The notes below the pieces were generated by a model that was not told where the DNA came from, made no database searches, and was given only the letters and a program-made list of their open reading frames with translations. From Paenibacillus macquariensis (lineage in GTDB: Bacteria > Bacillota > Bacilli > Paenibacillales > Paenibacillaceae), in contig NZ_FTNK01000012.1 in assembly GCF_900156375.1 (NCBI RefSeq), positions 1-64,000 of the forward strand: a stretch of 64,000 bases of DNA. The letters are read 5' to 3'. Position numbers and translations under genes: made by a program. This document shows, piece by piece, positions 52,853-61,909 of this stretch; position 1 is the first letter of the stretch, and each line of letters begins with the position of its first letter.

Positions 52853-54772
52853 TTAATTCACTTTCACCAATTTCCAGAGCTGGTTAGACGAACCACGCCC
52901 GGTGTATTGGATAATTGAAGCCGAATTGGAAGTAGATTCACCTTTAACATCAAGTACTTTATCGCTATTGATATTCACAATGGAGTAGTAACCTCCACCT
53001 GCGTCAATGAGCTTCCATTCTTGATTGACACCCCGCCATTCCGTATCGTGGTACTGGACGGCCTGCCCTCCGTCTGACGTGGATTCACCTTGAATTTCTA
53101 GCATTTTACCGCTATTATGGTTTTTGATTTTATAAATGCCTCTGCCCATATCTACAAATTGCCATTGTTGATTGGTTCCGCCGTTATCTGCGTATTGAAC
53201 GACACTCGTGCTATCGTCAAGATAGGCACCCTTGACATCCATTACTTTCCCGGAATTTTTATTCACAATTTTGTAGTATGCAGATGTATCAATTGCTGCA
53301 CTGGACATGTGATCTTTAAGGTTCGCACCATCGACTACATAAGTAGTTACAGAATAAGCAGGCACTGTATTCTGGAACGACTTGTTGTTCAATGCCACAT
53401 TGATATTTGCAAAATTTTCCGGCGTTACACCATTGGAGGGAGCTACTGTGCGATACGCCGTTACTGACCCGTTAATATCACCGAATTTAGACAGATCATA
53501 AGTAACATCGTTAGAAGAGCTGCGATCGTTAACCGTGACGATGACTAGTTTTTGGGAAGCTTCATCGTATGCCGCAATGGAATCGCCATCTTCTATATCG
53601 ATGATTTTATACCCTGGACGAATGAACTTGCTCCATTGGGCCATGGACCAAAATTTTTGTTTAATATTTGGAGTAAAAGCGTTGTTATTTGCGTCGTTTA
53701 AATCGGTCTCAATCATCCCCCACCCGGGAGCGGCATTGTCCTCTACGGCTTGCCAATAAACCCAAGCGGAGTTTTTCATGTACTTGATGTCCGATACGAT
53801 GGATCTCGACATTTCGATCCCGTTCGCTTCGCCATCGCCGTGCTCAGCCATCCAAATCGGTTTGTTTCCCGCGGCATAGAAGACTTGTTTTCGCTCAGAA
53901 TCGTTCCCGTAATACGTATGGACATTGTACTGACTTATCATAGACTTCGTTGTATCTGTATAGGCATTGATCGTGTCTCGCGCTAGAAAAACGGCGTTCG
54001 AATCCGCGGAGCTTTGGGTTGTCGGCAAACCCTTTTGCACTAATGCATCATGTACGTGTTGGATAATCGTTCCTCTGCTGTACTGCGAGTAGAAGGCTCC
54101 CTCTTGACGGTTGCTGTACACCCAGAACCCGTCTGGTTCGTTGATCGGAGAAAGTGTTCTGAATGTAATCCCTTCATTGTCCTTAAAATGTTGAACGACA
54201 GTAGTCAAATAATCCGCGAAATCATCGAACATATCGCCTTTCAGGTTATCCGTTAATGGTACTACTGGGCCTGTAACACTGCCACTATTCGTCATCCACC
54301 AAGGGGGCGAGTTTGCAAAAGCTTCGGCGATAAATTCTTGTGGTTGGTTTCTTGCTTTGGCGGCTTGCAGCATCCAACGTTGATTCGCATCGCTGCTCCA
54401 ATCATAGTCCGCCGTTGGGCTCGCCTTAAACCCCGGAACGGCTGCACGAAGTTCCAAAAAATTATGCTGAGGATTTTCACCGCCGCCGATATTGTAACGA
54501 ACAATATTAAAGCCTAAACCTTGGTTCACATCAAATAATTGATCTGCATACCAGTTGCGTGTTGTATCCGATGCGCCTCCGACCCGGTTCGCAAACCAAG
54601 CTAATGAAGTACCCCAGCCTTCCCAGGTTTGATACTGCTTATCCGGGTTTACGGTGGCAGTGTAAGATGAAGCGCTTACAGTCCTTTGGAGAAATGGTGC
54701 ACAAAGTGAAAAAATCAGTGCAGAAACAGTTACCATTACAGTAAACCTTCGTTTAATCAACTGCTTTCCCAT
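52853..54772 (-). CDS. Secreted GH30-family glycanase with ricin-type beta-trefoil domain
   Basis: The 639-residue secreted enzyme has a signal peptide (cleavage near VSASS, residue 36), a GH30 (beta/alpha)8 domain with WEGWGTSLAWFANRVGG, the acid/base Glu in LSPINEPDGFW and the nucleophile Glu in PIWMAEHGDGEANG, a beta-sandwich side domain to about 490, and a C-terminal ricin-B trefoil with three repeats (ILVNKNSGKVMDVKG, HNSGKMLEIQGES, NINSDKVLDVKGES). The WEGWGTS motif points to endo-beta-1,6-galactanase or related GH30_5 activity rather than glucuronoxylanase. The ribosome site GGAGG fits ATG 54772. The GC-rich third positions look different from neighbouring genes. Confidence 0.88.
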   Translation of the reverse strand: MGKQLIKRRFTVMVTVSALIFSLCAPFLQRTVSASSYTATVNPDKQYQTWEGWGTSLAWFANRVGGASDTTRNWYADQLFDVNQGLGFNIVRYNIGGGENPQHNFLELRAAVPGFKASPTADYDWSSDANQRWMLQAAKARNQPQEFIAEAFANSPPWWMTNSGSVTGPVVPLTDNLKGDMFDDFADYLTTVVQHFKDNEGITFRTLSPINEPDGFWVYSNRQEGAFYSQYSRGTIIQHVHDALVQKGLPTTQSSADSNAVFLARDTINAYTDTTKSMISQYNVHTYYGNDSERKQVFYAAGNKPIWMAEHGDGEANGIEMSRSIVSDIKYMKNSAWVYWQAVEDNAAPGWGMIETDLNDANNNAFTPNIKQKFWSMAQWSKFIRPGYKIIDIEDGDSIAAYDEASQKLVIVTVNDRSSSNDVTYDLSKFGDINGSVTAYRTVAPSNGVTPENFANINVALNNKSFQNTVPAYSVTTYVVDGANLKDHMSSAAIDTSAYYKIVNKNSGKVMDVKGAYLDDSTSVVQYADNGGTNQQWQFVDMGRGIYKIKNHNSGKMLEIQGESTSDGGQAVQYHDTEWRGVNQEWKLIDAGGGYYSIVNINSDKVLDVKGESTSNSASIIQYTGRGSSNQLWKLVKVN

Positions 54773-55473
54773 GTAATTCATCCTCCAATCTTTTATTTTA
54801 AATTTTAATGTCTTAACCGTATGTAATATGATTCATATCATGGCCAATGGATGTCAGTATAGTGAACTATTTAAACTTTAGTGAAAAATTGGAATGTTTA
54901 AGACCACATGCTTGGAAAAAGTGATAAATAATATAAACTTTCTTTTATCTTCAAAAAAGTTCGTACATATTCCTGCGAAGATAATGGCTATCCAGCATAC
55001 TCTATGACCCCCATTTTTGATAATCAATTCATCACTTCTCATTGATCCCTCTCACATTGCGGTCGATCTGCAAATAGAATAATAATAAGCAATTGGATAT
55101 TTACACCATATAAAAAACCTCTTAAATTTTGAGAGGTTTTTATGTTTATCATCGAATATTTTCCTCAGCTCATCAAAAGTAACAAAAATGATATTTTTCC
55201 ATTAAAAGTAATAAATAGTGCGCTGAAGTTGTCGGTATTAGGTCGTGATTCATTTAAAAAACAGCTCACAATCGAAACAGCGTATAATTTATGTTATACG
55301 CTGTTTTTCAAGAGCTCTTTTAGAGTGATTTCATTTACTTATGTAGTTATTATGTAATGACTCAAAACCACGCTAAAAGCTACCACATTATGATTCCCAT
55401 TGTATTTTCACACATTTCACTAACAACAAACCCCCACAATGCACCAATCTATTGTGAGGGTTTATATTATTTC
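54773..55473. other. 700-base gap with two terminator-like hairpins
   Basis: No gene is seen. It contains an A/T-rich stretch upstream of the GH30 gene, then two compact hairpins: AAAACCTCT/AGAGGTTTT at 55114-55140 and AACAGCGTATAA/TTATACGCTGTT at 55277-55305, each with a T-run on the plus strand. The FGE-gene terminator lies at 55428-55463. The extra terminators without a nearby gene suggest lost genes or untranslated RNAs. Confidence 0.5.
55428..55463 (-). terminator. Terminator of the FGE-like gene
   Basis: AAACCCcCACAAT pairs with ATTGTGaGGGTTT around ten bases, 10 bases past the stop. Confidence 0.8.
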
Positions 55474-56193
55474 TCATTCAGTTGCTTCCTTACAATCAGC
55501 GTAATCCCTCACTATTAAAGTCTGAGCAAGTCGAAACCCAAGATCATCGATACTAAATGTTGGGTGGCTTCGCCGACGACATGTTGCCCCACACCCTCTT
55601 TCCTCTTCAGCCCAACTACCACCGCGAAAGATTCGGTATGTTCCGTATACATTCTCATCATATACATCCCAACACCATTCCCACACATTTCCTAACATAT
55701 CATACAACCCCCATGCATTCGGTTCCTTCCCTCCGACTTCATGGCTGTTCCCTCCGGAATTCTGATTATACCAGGCAACCTTATCTATCTCTCCATATCT
55801 ATATCCTGTCGTACCCGCTTTACACGCATACTGCCACTCCGCTTCCGAAGGAAGGCGATACCCATCTGATTCCCAATCACAGATGATATCTTCACCATCA
55901 GCACCTATTGAATAACACGCTTTCAATCCCGCCTGTTGAGAAAGTAGATTACAAAAGGTAATCGCATCATGCCAAGATATATTCACAACCGGCTTGAGAT
56001 TTCTATCATCTGAGTAAGGAAATTTCTTTGTAATCGCATGATATAGTTCTGCAGTCACAGCATATGGCGCAAGAAGGAAGGGGCTTATTTCGGCCTTCCA
56101 TTTCTTTTGTGTTCTATCGTCTCTCAACTCTATTTCTCCACCTGGAATTTTCACCATCGGATAGTCAATATGGCGATCTGACACGTAATTCAC
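55474..56193 (-). CDS. Formylglycine-generating-enzyme-like (SUMF1/FGE-sulfatase) protein
   Basis: The 239-residue protein carries the FGE domain: PYAVTAELYHAI, PVVNISWHDAITFCNLLSQQAGL, YRLPSEAEWQYACKAGTTGYRYG, ELPNAWGLYDMLGNVWEWCWDVY and IFRGGSWAEEERGCGATCRRRSHPTFSIDDLGFRLAQ. The WxYA and GLYDMLGNVWEW blocks are complete. True FGEs convert a sulfatase Cys to formylglycine; orphan members like this one may act on other targets, or in ergothioneine-like C-S chemistry. No sulfatase gene is in the window. It is one of the few cargo genes in the 7 kb block between two dif-like sites. Confidence 0.85.
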   Translation of the reverse strand: MNYVSDRHIDYPMVKIPGGEIELRDDRTQKKWKAEISPFLLAPYAVTAELYHAITKKFPYSDDRNLKPVVNISWHDAITFCNLLSQQAGLKACYSIGADGEDIICDWESDGYRLPSEAEWQYACKAGTTGYRYGEIDKVAWYNQNSGGNSHEVGGKEPNAWGLYDMLGNVWEWCWDVYDENVYGTYRIFRGGSWAEEERGCGATCRRRSHPTFSIDDLGFRLAQTLIVRDYADCKEATE

Positions 56194-56386
56194 CTCCTCA
56201 TCTATACAACTTAGTTATCATTTATGCCCGGGCTATTTATGTAGAGTATATATAATTATTTTGTTTCGTTCCACATTTTTCTATATACTTCGTGACAAAC
56301 TAAATCAAATTGAGCATAATAATGTAATAGTAAAATCGCAATTTGATTTTCATAATTCAGTTATCATACATAGGAGGTTATTATTT

Positions 56387-57619
56387 TTGGCAAGTTCCAA
56401 GTCACAATCGTCACCCATAGCATCAACAGCAAATACAGTATACCCGATACTATTTGCGATCAGTATTGTTCATCTCTTGAACGACACGATGCAGTCAACC
56501 GTCTCTGCTCTCTTCCCAATTCTTAAAGATTCTATGAGCTTAACCTTCGGCCAGATCGGTCTGATTGCCTTCGCAATGAATATTACGGCATCTCTTCTTC
56601 AACCTCTTGTTGGTATGTTCTCCGACATCAAACCCCGACCTTACATACTGCCATTAGGTGTTTGTTTCACTCTGTTGGGTGTCGTCATGTTGTCCATAGC
56701 TCCGAATTTCGCATTTGTATTACTGTCTGTGATCTCGATCGGCATAGGATCAGCGGTATTTCATCCCGAATCATCACGTGTTGCATACCTAGCGAGTGGA
56801 GGCAAACGAGGGCTTTCTCAATCAATTTTCCAAGTTGGGGGGAATATCGGGAGTGCACTAGGACCAATCATGACCGCACTCATATTCGTAAAAATTGGTC
56901 AGTTTGGCGTCATCTGGTTCTCCATAGCGGCTGTCATTGCGATTGCCATTCAATACAGAGTAGCACAGTGGTACGGCAAGCTCCCACTTCATGTTCGACC
57001 TGCTAAGAAGAACAAAGCATCTGCGGAAGTTCGTACTCATGGATTAAGCCGTGCCCATGTAATATGGACGATTGTTATATTGGTATTTCTCGTATTTTCG
57101 AAAAATGTATACATGTCTAGCATCACGTCCTATTACACATTTTTCTTAATCGAAACGCATGGGGTAACAGTACAGCAAGCACAATACTTTCTATTCGCTT
57201 TCCTTGCCGCAGCGGCTGTAGGCACCTTCTTTGGGGGTCCCTTATCTGACCGATTCGGACGGAGAAATATCATATGGTTATCCATCTTAGGCACAGCCCC
57301 ATTCTCTATCCTTCTCCCCCATGTGTCATTGGGTTTAGCAGCTGTTCTAAGTATATGCGCGGGTTTCATACTTTCCTCAGCGTTCTCCATCATTGTCGTA
57401 TATGCACAAGAGCTTGTACCCGGTAAAATCGGATTAATATCCGGATTATTCTTCGGTTTAGCCTTTGGACTAGGTGGATTAGGATCTGCTGTTATGGGGA
57501 ATATTGCGGATTTCACAAGCATTCCTTTTATAATGAATATCTCGTCATACCTACCTTTACTCGGGCTTCTAGCTATCTTTCTACCCAAGGATAAGGACAT
57601 TAGAGGATCAACAAGTTAA
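56387..57619 (+). CDS. fsr: MFS efflux pump, fosmidomycin-resistance (Fsr)-like
   Basis: The 410-residue protein has twelve helices. FAISIVHLLNDTMQSTVSALFPILKDSMSLTFGQIG and NITASLLQPLVGMFSD at the start, then GIGSAVFHPESSRVAYLASGGKRGLSQSIFQVGGNIGSALGP, match the Fsr group of MFS transporters, which pump fosmidomycin and related compounds. The start is TTG 56387 behind AGGAGG at nine bases; upstream open codons show no similarity. Gene order and a GC content similar to the neighbours suggest no recent transfer. Substrate spectrum is inferred. Confidence 0.87.
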   Translation: MASSKSQSSPIASTANTVYPILFAISIVHLLNDTMQSTVSALFPILKDSMSLTFGQIGLIAFAMNITASLLQPLVGMFSDIKPRPYILPLGVCFTLLGVVMLSIAPNFAFVLLSVISIGIGSAVFHPESSRVAYLASGGKRGLSQSIFQVGGNIGSALGPIMTALIFVKIGQFGVIWFSIAAVIAIAIQYRVAQWYGKLPLHVRPAKKNKASAEVRTHGLSRAHVIWTIVILVFLVFSKNVYMSSITSYYTFFLIETHGVTVQQAQYFLFAFLAAAAVGTFFGGPLSDRFGRRNIIWLSILGTAPFSILLPHVSLGLAAVLSICAGFILSSAFSIIVVYAQELVPGKIGLISGLFFGLAFGLGGLGSAVMGNIADFTSIPFIMNISSYLPLLGLLAIFLPKDKDIRGSTS

Positions 57620-57628
57620 ATCAGTATA

Positions 57629-57684
57629 TAGCAACTGCCAGCGTATTCCGATGAAGTATCGGTAACACGCTGGCAGTTTTTTTG
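57629..57684 (+). terminator. Terminator of the MFS gene
   Basis: AACTGCCAGCGT pairs with ACGCTGGCAGTT around a 21-base loop, followed by a run of T. Confidence 0.85.
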
Positions 57685-57735
57685 TAGATAAGTGACTATT
57701 GTATACAACATATGAGCATTCTAGACATTAGTGCA

Positions 57736-59379
57736 TTATTTAATCAAATCTACTGCTTCCTGTGATACCCATATTTTGCCTTCGATCATGACAGTCAAAG
57801 CATTTAATTTGATGGTTTTACCGTCCACAATAGCTAGGTTTTTATCAATCGGTAGCTTAAGTGTTTGGCTAGCCTTTTTCACGAGTACGACAGGATTTGT
57901 TTTATCTGTCTTATCGATTGTAACCGTAGCTCCTTTATCCTTGAACTTTTGACCTGATACGAACAGTGTATTCTCAAGCGAAGTCAGATCAAGTCCTGTA
58001 ACATTTTGAATGTATTTATTCACATCCGTGTTCTGAATCACGCCACTTTGAGCGAAATCAGTTGGTTTGAAATTAGCTGGATGATACGCGAATAATCCGA
58101 TTTCTTCCGATGTGTGGTCATCTGTAGAGAACGTTACACCTATTTTTTCTCCAATTATTTTACCAATGACAGGTGAGAGGTTATCTTTCAATCCTTCTCG
58201 AACGGCTTTAGCTTCTTCTTTCGTCAAATCGCTAAGTCCATAATTTTCAGCAAGGACTTGTTTGAAATTCTTCTCATTAATGATACCCTCAATGCCATAG
58301 CTGGTATGCTTCGCTTTCTTTAATACAGATACTAAATCTGTAGCAGAGTCGTAGTTAGTCATATTCAGTCCACCTGTGGCATGGTCAGAGACGGATAATA
58401 CAGCTGTATTTCCATCTTTCTTGGCAAAATCAATCGCTTCTTTGAAAGCTTTATCAAACGCCAATGTTTCGCTGATAATCCCAACTGGATCGTTATCATG
58501 GCCATACCAGTCAATCTGACTTGCTTCAACCATCAAGACGAAGCCCTTCTCATTCTGAGACAATTTATCGACAGCGACTTTAGTCATTTCAGCAAGACTT
58601 GGTTGCTCTTTAGGGTTCAAATCAAAGTCAGCATCTAATGCTTCAGTATTGAATAGACCCCATATTTTATTCGTTTTCGAATTCATTAATCCTGCTTTAT
58701 CAGTGACATATTCATAACCATTGGATTTAAGTACTTTCGTTAAATCTTCGCCATCTTTACGATTGATATCTTCCTTACCCGGTACTAGGTAACCCGCTCC
58801 ACCCCCGAGAAGAACATCTACACCGCTATACACCATTTGTTCTGAAATAGAATCTGCATTATCGCGGGTATAGGCATGACTTAAGAAAGTTGCTGGTGTA
58901 GCATCCGTTAATTCACATGTAAATACAGTTCCTGTACTTTTACCTGCTAGTCTAGCCGCATCCATAATCGTAGGAAGCGGTTTGTTCAAGTCGCCTGGCT
59001 TAACAGCATCCACAAAAGGCATCGTTATTTTATCAGGAAGAATTGCTACGCTTTCACTCTTGATCTTATGCCCTGTTGAGTAAGCAGAAGCTCCTGCTGC
59101 TGAATCCGTCGTAATTGAATCTGTCGAATAGGTTCTAACCAATCCACTGAAATACTTATCAATCGTAAGAGGTTTACCACCCTGATACCAACGAGTCAGA
59201 TTTACATCAGATAGACTCATACCATCCGTAATAAACAGAATAACGTTCTTTACCTGCTTGTTTGGTGAAGCATCCGTTGTAGTCGTTGCAGCATTGGCGT
59301 ATGTAACCCCGTTACCTCCTACAAGCAAACTGCATGAAAGTGCGGTAGTACAAATTCCTGCAAACCATCTTTTTCTCAT
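57736..59379 (-). CDS. phoA: Alkaline phosphatase with C-terminal stalk-type domain
   Basis: The 547-residue protein has a signal peptide (cleavage near YANAATTTT, residue 33) and an alkaline phosphatase core: NVILFITDGMSLSDVNLTRW with metal ligand Asp, DSITTDSAAGASAYSTGHKI with nucleophile Ser, ASQIDWYGHDND, and VSDHATGGLN with metal-binding His. The last 60 residues (LPIDKNLAIVDGKTIKLNALTVMIEGKIWVSQEAVDLI) resemble the copper-amine-oxidase-type stalk domain, an addition to the usual enzyme. It releases phosphate from extracellular esters. A Pho-box pair precedes it, so PhoP control is likely. ATG 59379 has better spacing than 59382. Confidence 0.9.
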   Translation of the reverse strand: MRKRWFAGICTTALSCSLLVGGNGVTYANAATTTTDASPNKQVKNVILFITDGMSLSDVNLTRWYQGGKPLTIDKYFSGLVRTYSTDSITTDSAAGASAYSTGHKIKSESVAILPDKITMPFVDAVKPGDLNKPLPTIMDAARLAGKSTGTVFTCELTDATPATFLSHAYTRDNADSISEQMVYSGVDVLLGGGAGYLVPGKEDINRKDGEDLTKVLKSNGYEYVTDKAGLMNSKTNKIWGLFNTEALDADFDLNPKEQPSLAEMTKVAVDKLSQNEKGFVLMVEASQIDWYGHDNDPVGIISETLAFDKAFKEAIDFAKKDGNTAVLSVSDHATGGLNMTNYDSATDLVSVLKKAKHTSYGIEGIINEKNFKQVLAENYGLSDLTKEEAKAVREGLKDNLSPVIGKIIGEKIGVTFSTDDHTSEEIGLFAYHPANFKPTDFAQSGVIQNTDVNKYIQNVTGLDLTSLENTLFVSGQKFKDKGATVTIDKTDKTNPVVLVKKASQTLKLPIDKNLAIVDGKTIKLNALTVMIEGKIWVSQEAVDLIK

Positions 59380-59393
59380 CATAGACTCCCTCT

Positions 59394-59410
59394 TGTTAAT
59401 GTATTGTTAA
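59394..59410 (-). promoter_or_regulatory. Pho-box-like repeat before phoA
   Basis: On the minus strand TTAACA occurs twice with a spacing of five bases (59410-59405 and 59399-59394), the PhoP direct-repeat pattern. It is close to the start codon, so it may act as a downstream or repressing site. Confidence 0.45.
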
Positions 59411-59666
59411 TATATTTATAGTATAGAACATGGATGTTTGGTGTAATGCCATAAATCGACTTGTTTTATTAATTTTACAGCTCTATTCAATCGGTTTGTA
59501 AACATAAGTTAAAACGCTTAAACTTTCACACCATGATTATATGAATGAGAAAATGTGATTAGAATCTTGGAACCGGTTTCTCAAGATGTACTGTATCATA
59601 TATCCGAAATAATACATACATAAATTAACAAATTCATATGATTAAAATATCTCTTACCATCACCTT

Positions 59667-59694
59667 AGTTTACGTAATAATTATTATGTAAACT
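59667..59694. other. dif-like palindromic recombination site 3
   Basis: Half-sites AGTTTACGTAA and TTATGTAAACT flank TAATTA; they are complementary except for one base, and TT/AA outside extend the palindrome. The right half equals the XerD half-site of B. subtilis dif as I recall it. It lies 130 bases before ppk and 285 bases before phoA. The 442-base phoA-ppk gap also holds the Pho boxes. Confidence 0.6.
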
Positions 59695-59748
59695 AATTGT
59701 GAATATCTATACTATAACTACTAAATATTTCATGTTTTATTCAATATT

Positions 59749-59773
59749 TTTACACAGCGTTTACAATTATAAT
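59749..59773 (+). promoter_or_regulatory. Pho-regulated promoter of ppk
   Basis: TTTACA at 59749 and 59760 are an exact 11-base direct repeat (Pho box), directly followed by TATAAT at 59768. This is a canonical PhoP-activated promoter without a separate -35 box. It lies 52 bases before the ppk start. Confidence 0.65.
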
Positions 59774-59824
59774 GTAAGCTAATAAAGAACAAAGACGATA
59801 ATAACAAAGCATGGTGGAGGAATT

Positions 59825-61909
59825 ATGATCTCAGACGAAAAAGCAGTATTAAATCGCACCTTACCATCCGTATATCTAAACCGTGATCTAAGTTGGCTTG
59901 AATTTAACTGGCGTGTCCTTCAGGAAGCTCAGGATACAGACAATTTACTTTTAGAGCGGGCTCACTTTTTAGCCATTGTCTCTACTAATCTAGAAGAATT
60001 CATGAGTGTTCGTGTAGCAGGTATCCAAGACCAGATTAGAGCTGGCTACACTAAAAAGGATTTCACAGGCTACACACCCATTGGACTGTACAAACGTCTT
60101 TTGAAAAAAGTATCCAAAATGATTAATGAACAGTATCGTACGTTTCGAGATATATCTAAACTACTGTCCAAAGAGGGTATCGTCTTTTCCACGTATGACG
60201 AATTAAATGATGTTCAACAGGAAGTTATGGATCAGTATTATCAAGATATTATCTTCCCAGTATTGACACCTATGGCCGTGGATCAAAGCCGCCCTTTCCC
60301 ACTTGTTCATAGTCAATATGTTTATTTGTCTGTGGTGCTAAGCCGAGTAGGAAATGAGGGGGAAGAGCCTTATTTCGCTATTTTACAAATACCGTCTAAC
60401 TTAGCGCGTTGTATCGCCCTTCCTCATCGTAGCAACAGTAAGAAGCGCCAATTTATATTTATCGAAGATCTGATCAAACAGCATATTCACACACTATTTA
60501 GTGGTTATTCACCTATAGCTGTTCATGAATTCCGCATCACACGTAACTCTGATCTTACGATCAATGAAGAAGGCGCCGAAGATCTATTGGAAGAGATTGA
60601 GAAGGAATTACGCAAGCGTAGATGGGGTTCACCTGTTTGTTTAGAGGTTGAAAAAGGAATCCACCCTTACGCTCTAAGTCAGCTACAATCGGAATTTGAA
60701 ATTACCGACTTCATCATTGAAATTGACGGTCCACTCGACCTCAGCTTTCTCCATAGTTTTGCAGGATCACTGAAGGGGTTCTCTCATTTAAGCAATAGCC
60801 CGATCGAACCTGTATATCCTTTGGAATTTGATGAGAATGAGGATTTCTTCGAGGTACTCAGAGAGCGTGACGTACTCGTATATCATCCTTATGAATCATT
60901 CGAAGCTGTGACAGACTTTATCATTCAAGCTTCTGAAGATGAGCATGTCATGGCGATTAAGATGACGTTATATCGCGTGAGTGGTAACTCTCCGCTCATT
61001 CAAGCTTTAGCTACTGCTGCAGAGTCTGGTAAACAAGTTACCGTTGTGGTGGAATTGAAAGCGAGATTTGATGAAGAACGTAATATCGCATGGGCACGCA
61101 AGCTCGAGAAATCTGGTTGCCACGTGGTATATGGCCTCATCGGTTTAAAAACACACGCTAAAATTACACTCATCGTGCGACAAGAAGACCATGGCTTACA
61201 GCGTTACGTTCATGTAGGCACAGGAAATTACAATGACAGTACCGCTAAAGTGTATACGGATTTGAGTCTATTCACATCCAATCATGACATCGGCATAGAT
61301 GCTTCAGAGTTATTCAACCAGATGACAGGTTACTCGAACAATTATGAGTGGGATGCGATTACCGTTGCTCCCTCCAATATGAGTCAATCTCTCTTCAAAC
61401 TTATACGTAGAGAAGCTGAACATGCAGCTGCTGGCAGACCTGCTAGTATCATTGCGAAGATGAATTCCTTATCGAATCAAGAAATGATTGACGAGTTGTA
61501 TGCAGCATCCCAAGCGGGAGTTCATATAGACCTCATTGTGCGTGGCGTATGTTGCCTAAGACCTGGTGTACCTGGTTTAAGCGAACACATTACGGTACGG
61601 AGTATTGTTGACCGGTTCCTGGAACATTCACGCATTTATTATTTCGAAAATGGTGGTACGCCTGAGGTATGGATCTCCAGTGCGGATTGGATGACTCGGA
61701 ACTTAACCAGACGTATCGAACTGATGTGTCCGGTATATGATCCTAATATTCTGAATCTAGTCTCCAAAATATTGCAATTAACGCTTAAAGATAATGTGAA
61801 ATCTAGATTCCTACAGTCGAGCGGCAGTTATGAGTTCTCAGACGACAAAGAGGCTCCATTCAGGAGCCAGTATGAAGCGATGAAGGTTAAGAAATGGAAG
61901 AAAAATTAA
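59825..61909 (+). CDS. ppk1: Polyphosphate kinase 1
   Basis: The 694-residue enzyme has the PPK1 order: N domain (YLNRDLSWLEFNWRVLQEAQD), head domain (VLTPMAVDQSRPFPLVHSQ), and two C-terminal phospholipase-D-like domains. The phosphorylated His is in GLKTHAKITLIV, and a second in LEHSRIYYFENG; YVHVGTGNYNDSTAKVYTDLSLF is also conserved. It makes polyphosphate from ATP reversibly. A Pho-type promoter stands upstream (59749). The start has GGTGGAGG. Its 3-prime end overlaps ppx by 23 bases in convergent orientation. Confidence 0.97.
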   Translation: MISDEKAVLNRTLPSVYLNRDLSWLEFNWRVLQEAQDTDNLLLERAHFLAIVSTNLEEFMSVRVAGIQDQIRAGYTKKDFTGYTPIGLYKRLLKKVSKMINEQYRTFRDISKLLSKEGIVFSTYDELNDVQQEVMDQYYQDIIFPVLTPMAVDQSRPFPLVHSQYVYLSVVLSRVGNEGEEPYFAILQIPSNLARCIALPHRSNSKKRQFIFIEDLIKQHIHTLFSGYSPIAVHEFRITRNSDLTINEEGAEDLLEEIEKELRKRRWGSPVCLEVEKGIHPYALSQLQSEFEITDFIIEIDGPLDLSFLHSFAGSLKGFSHLSNSPIEPVYPLEFDENEDFFEVLRERDVLVYHPYESFEAVTDFIIQASEDEHVMAIKMTLYRVSGNSPLIQALATAAESGKQVTVVVELKARFDEERNIAWARKLEKSGCHVVYGLIGLKTHAKITLIVRQEDHGLQRYVHVGTGNYNDSTAKVYTDLSLFTSNHDIGIDASELFNQMTGYSNNYEWDAITVAPSNMSQSLFKLIRREAEHAAAGRPASIIAKMNSLSNQEMIDELYAASQAGVHIDLIVRGVCCLRPGVPGLSEHITVRSIVDRFLEHSRIYYFENGGTPEVWISSADWMTRNLTRRIELMCPVYDPNILNLVSKILQLTLKDNVKSRFLQSSGSYEFSDDKEAPFRSQYEAMKVKKWKKN

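Noticed and set aside
54773..55473. Small protein-coding gene at 55142-55357
   Set aside because: The frame starts inside a hairpin terminator and has no ribosome site or family-like sequence.
57133..57600. 155-codon minus-strand frame inside the MFS gene
   Set aside because: Shadow frame opposite a well-supported membrane transporter.
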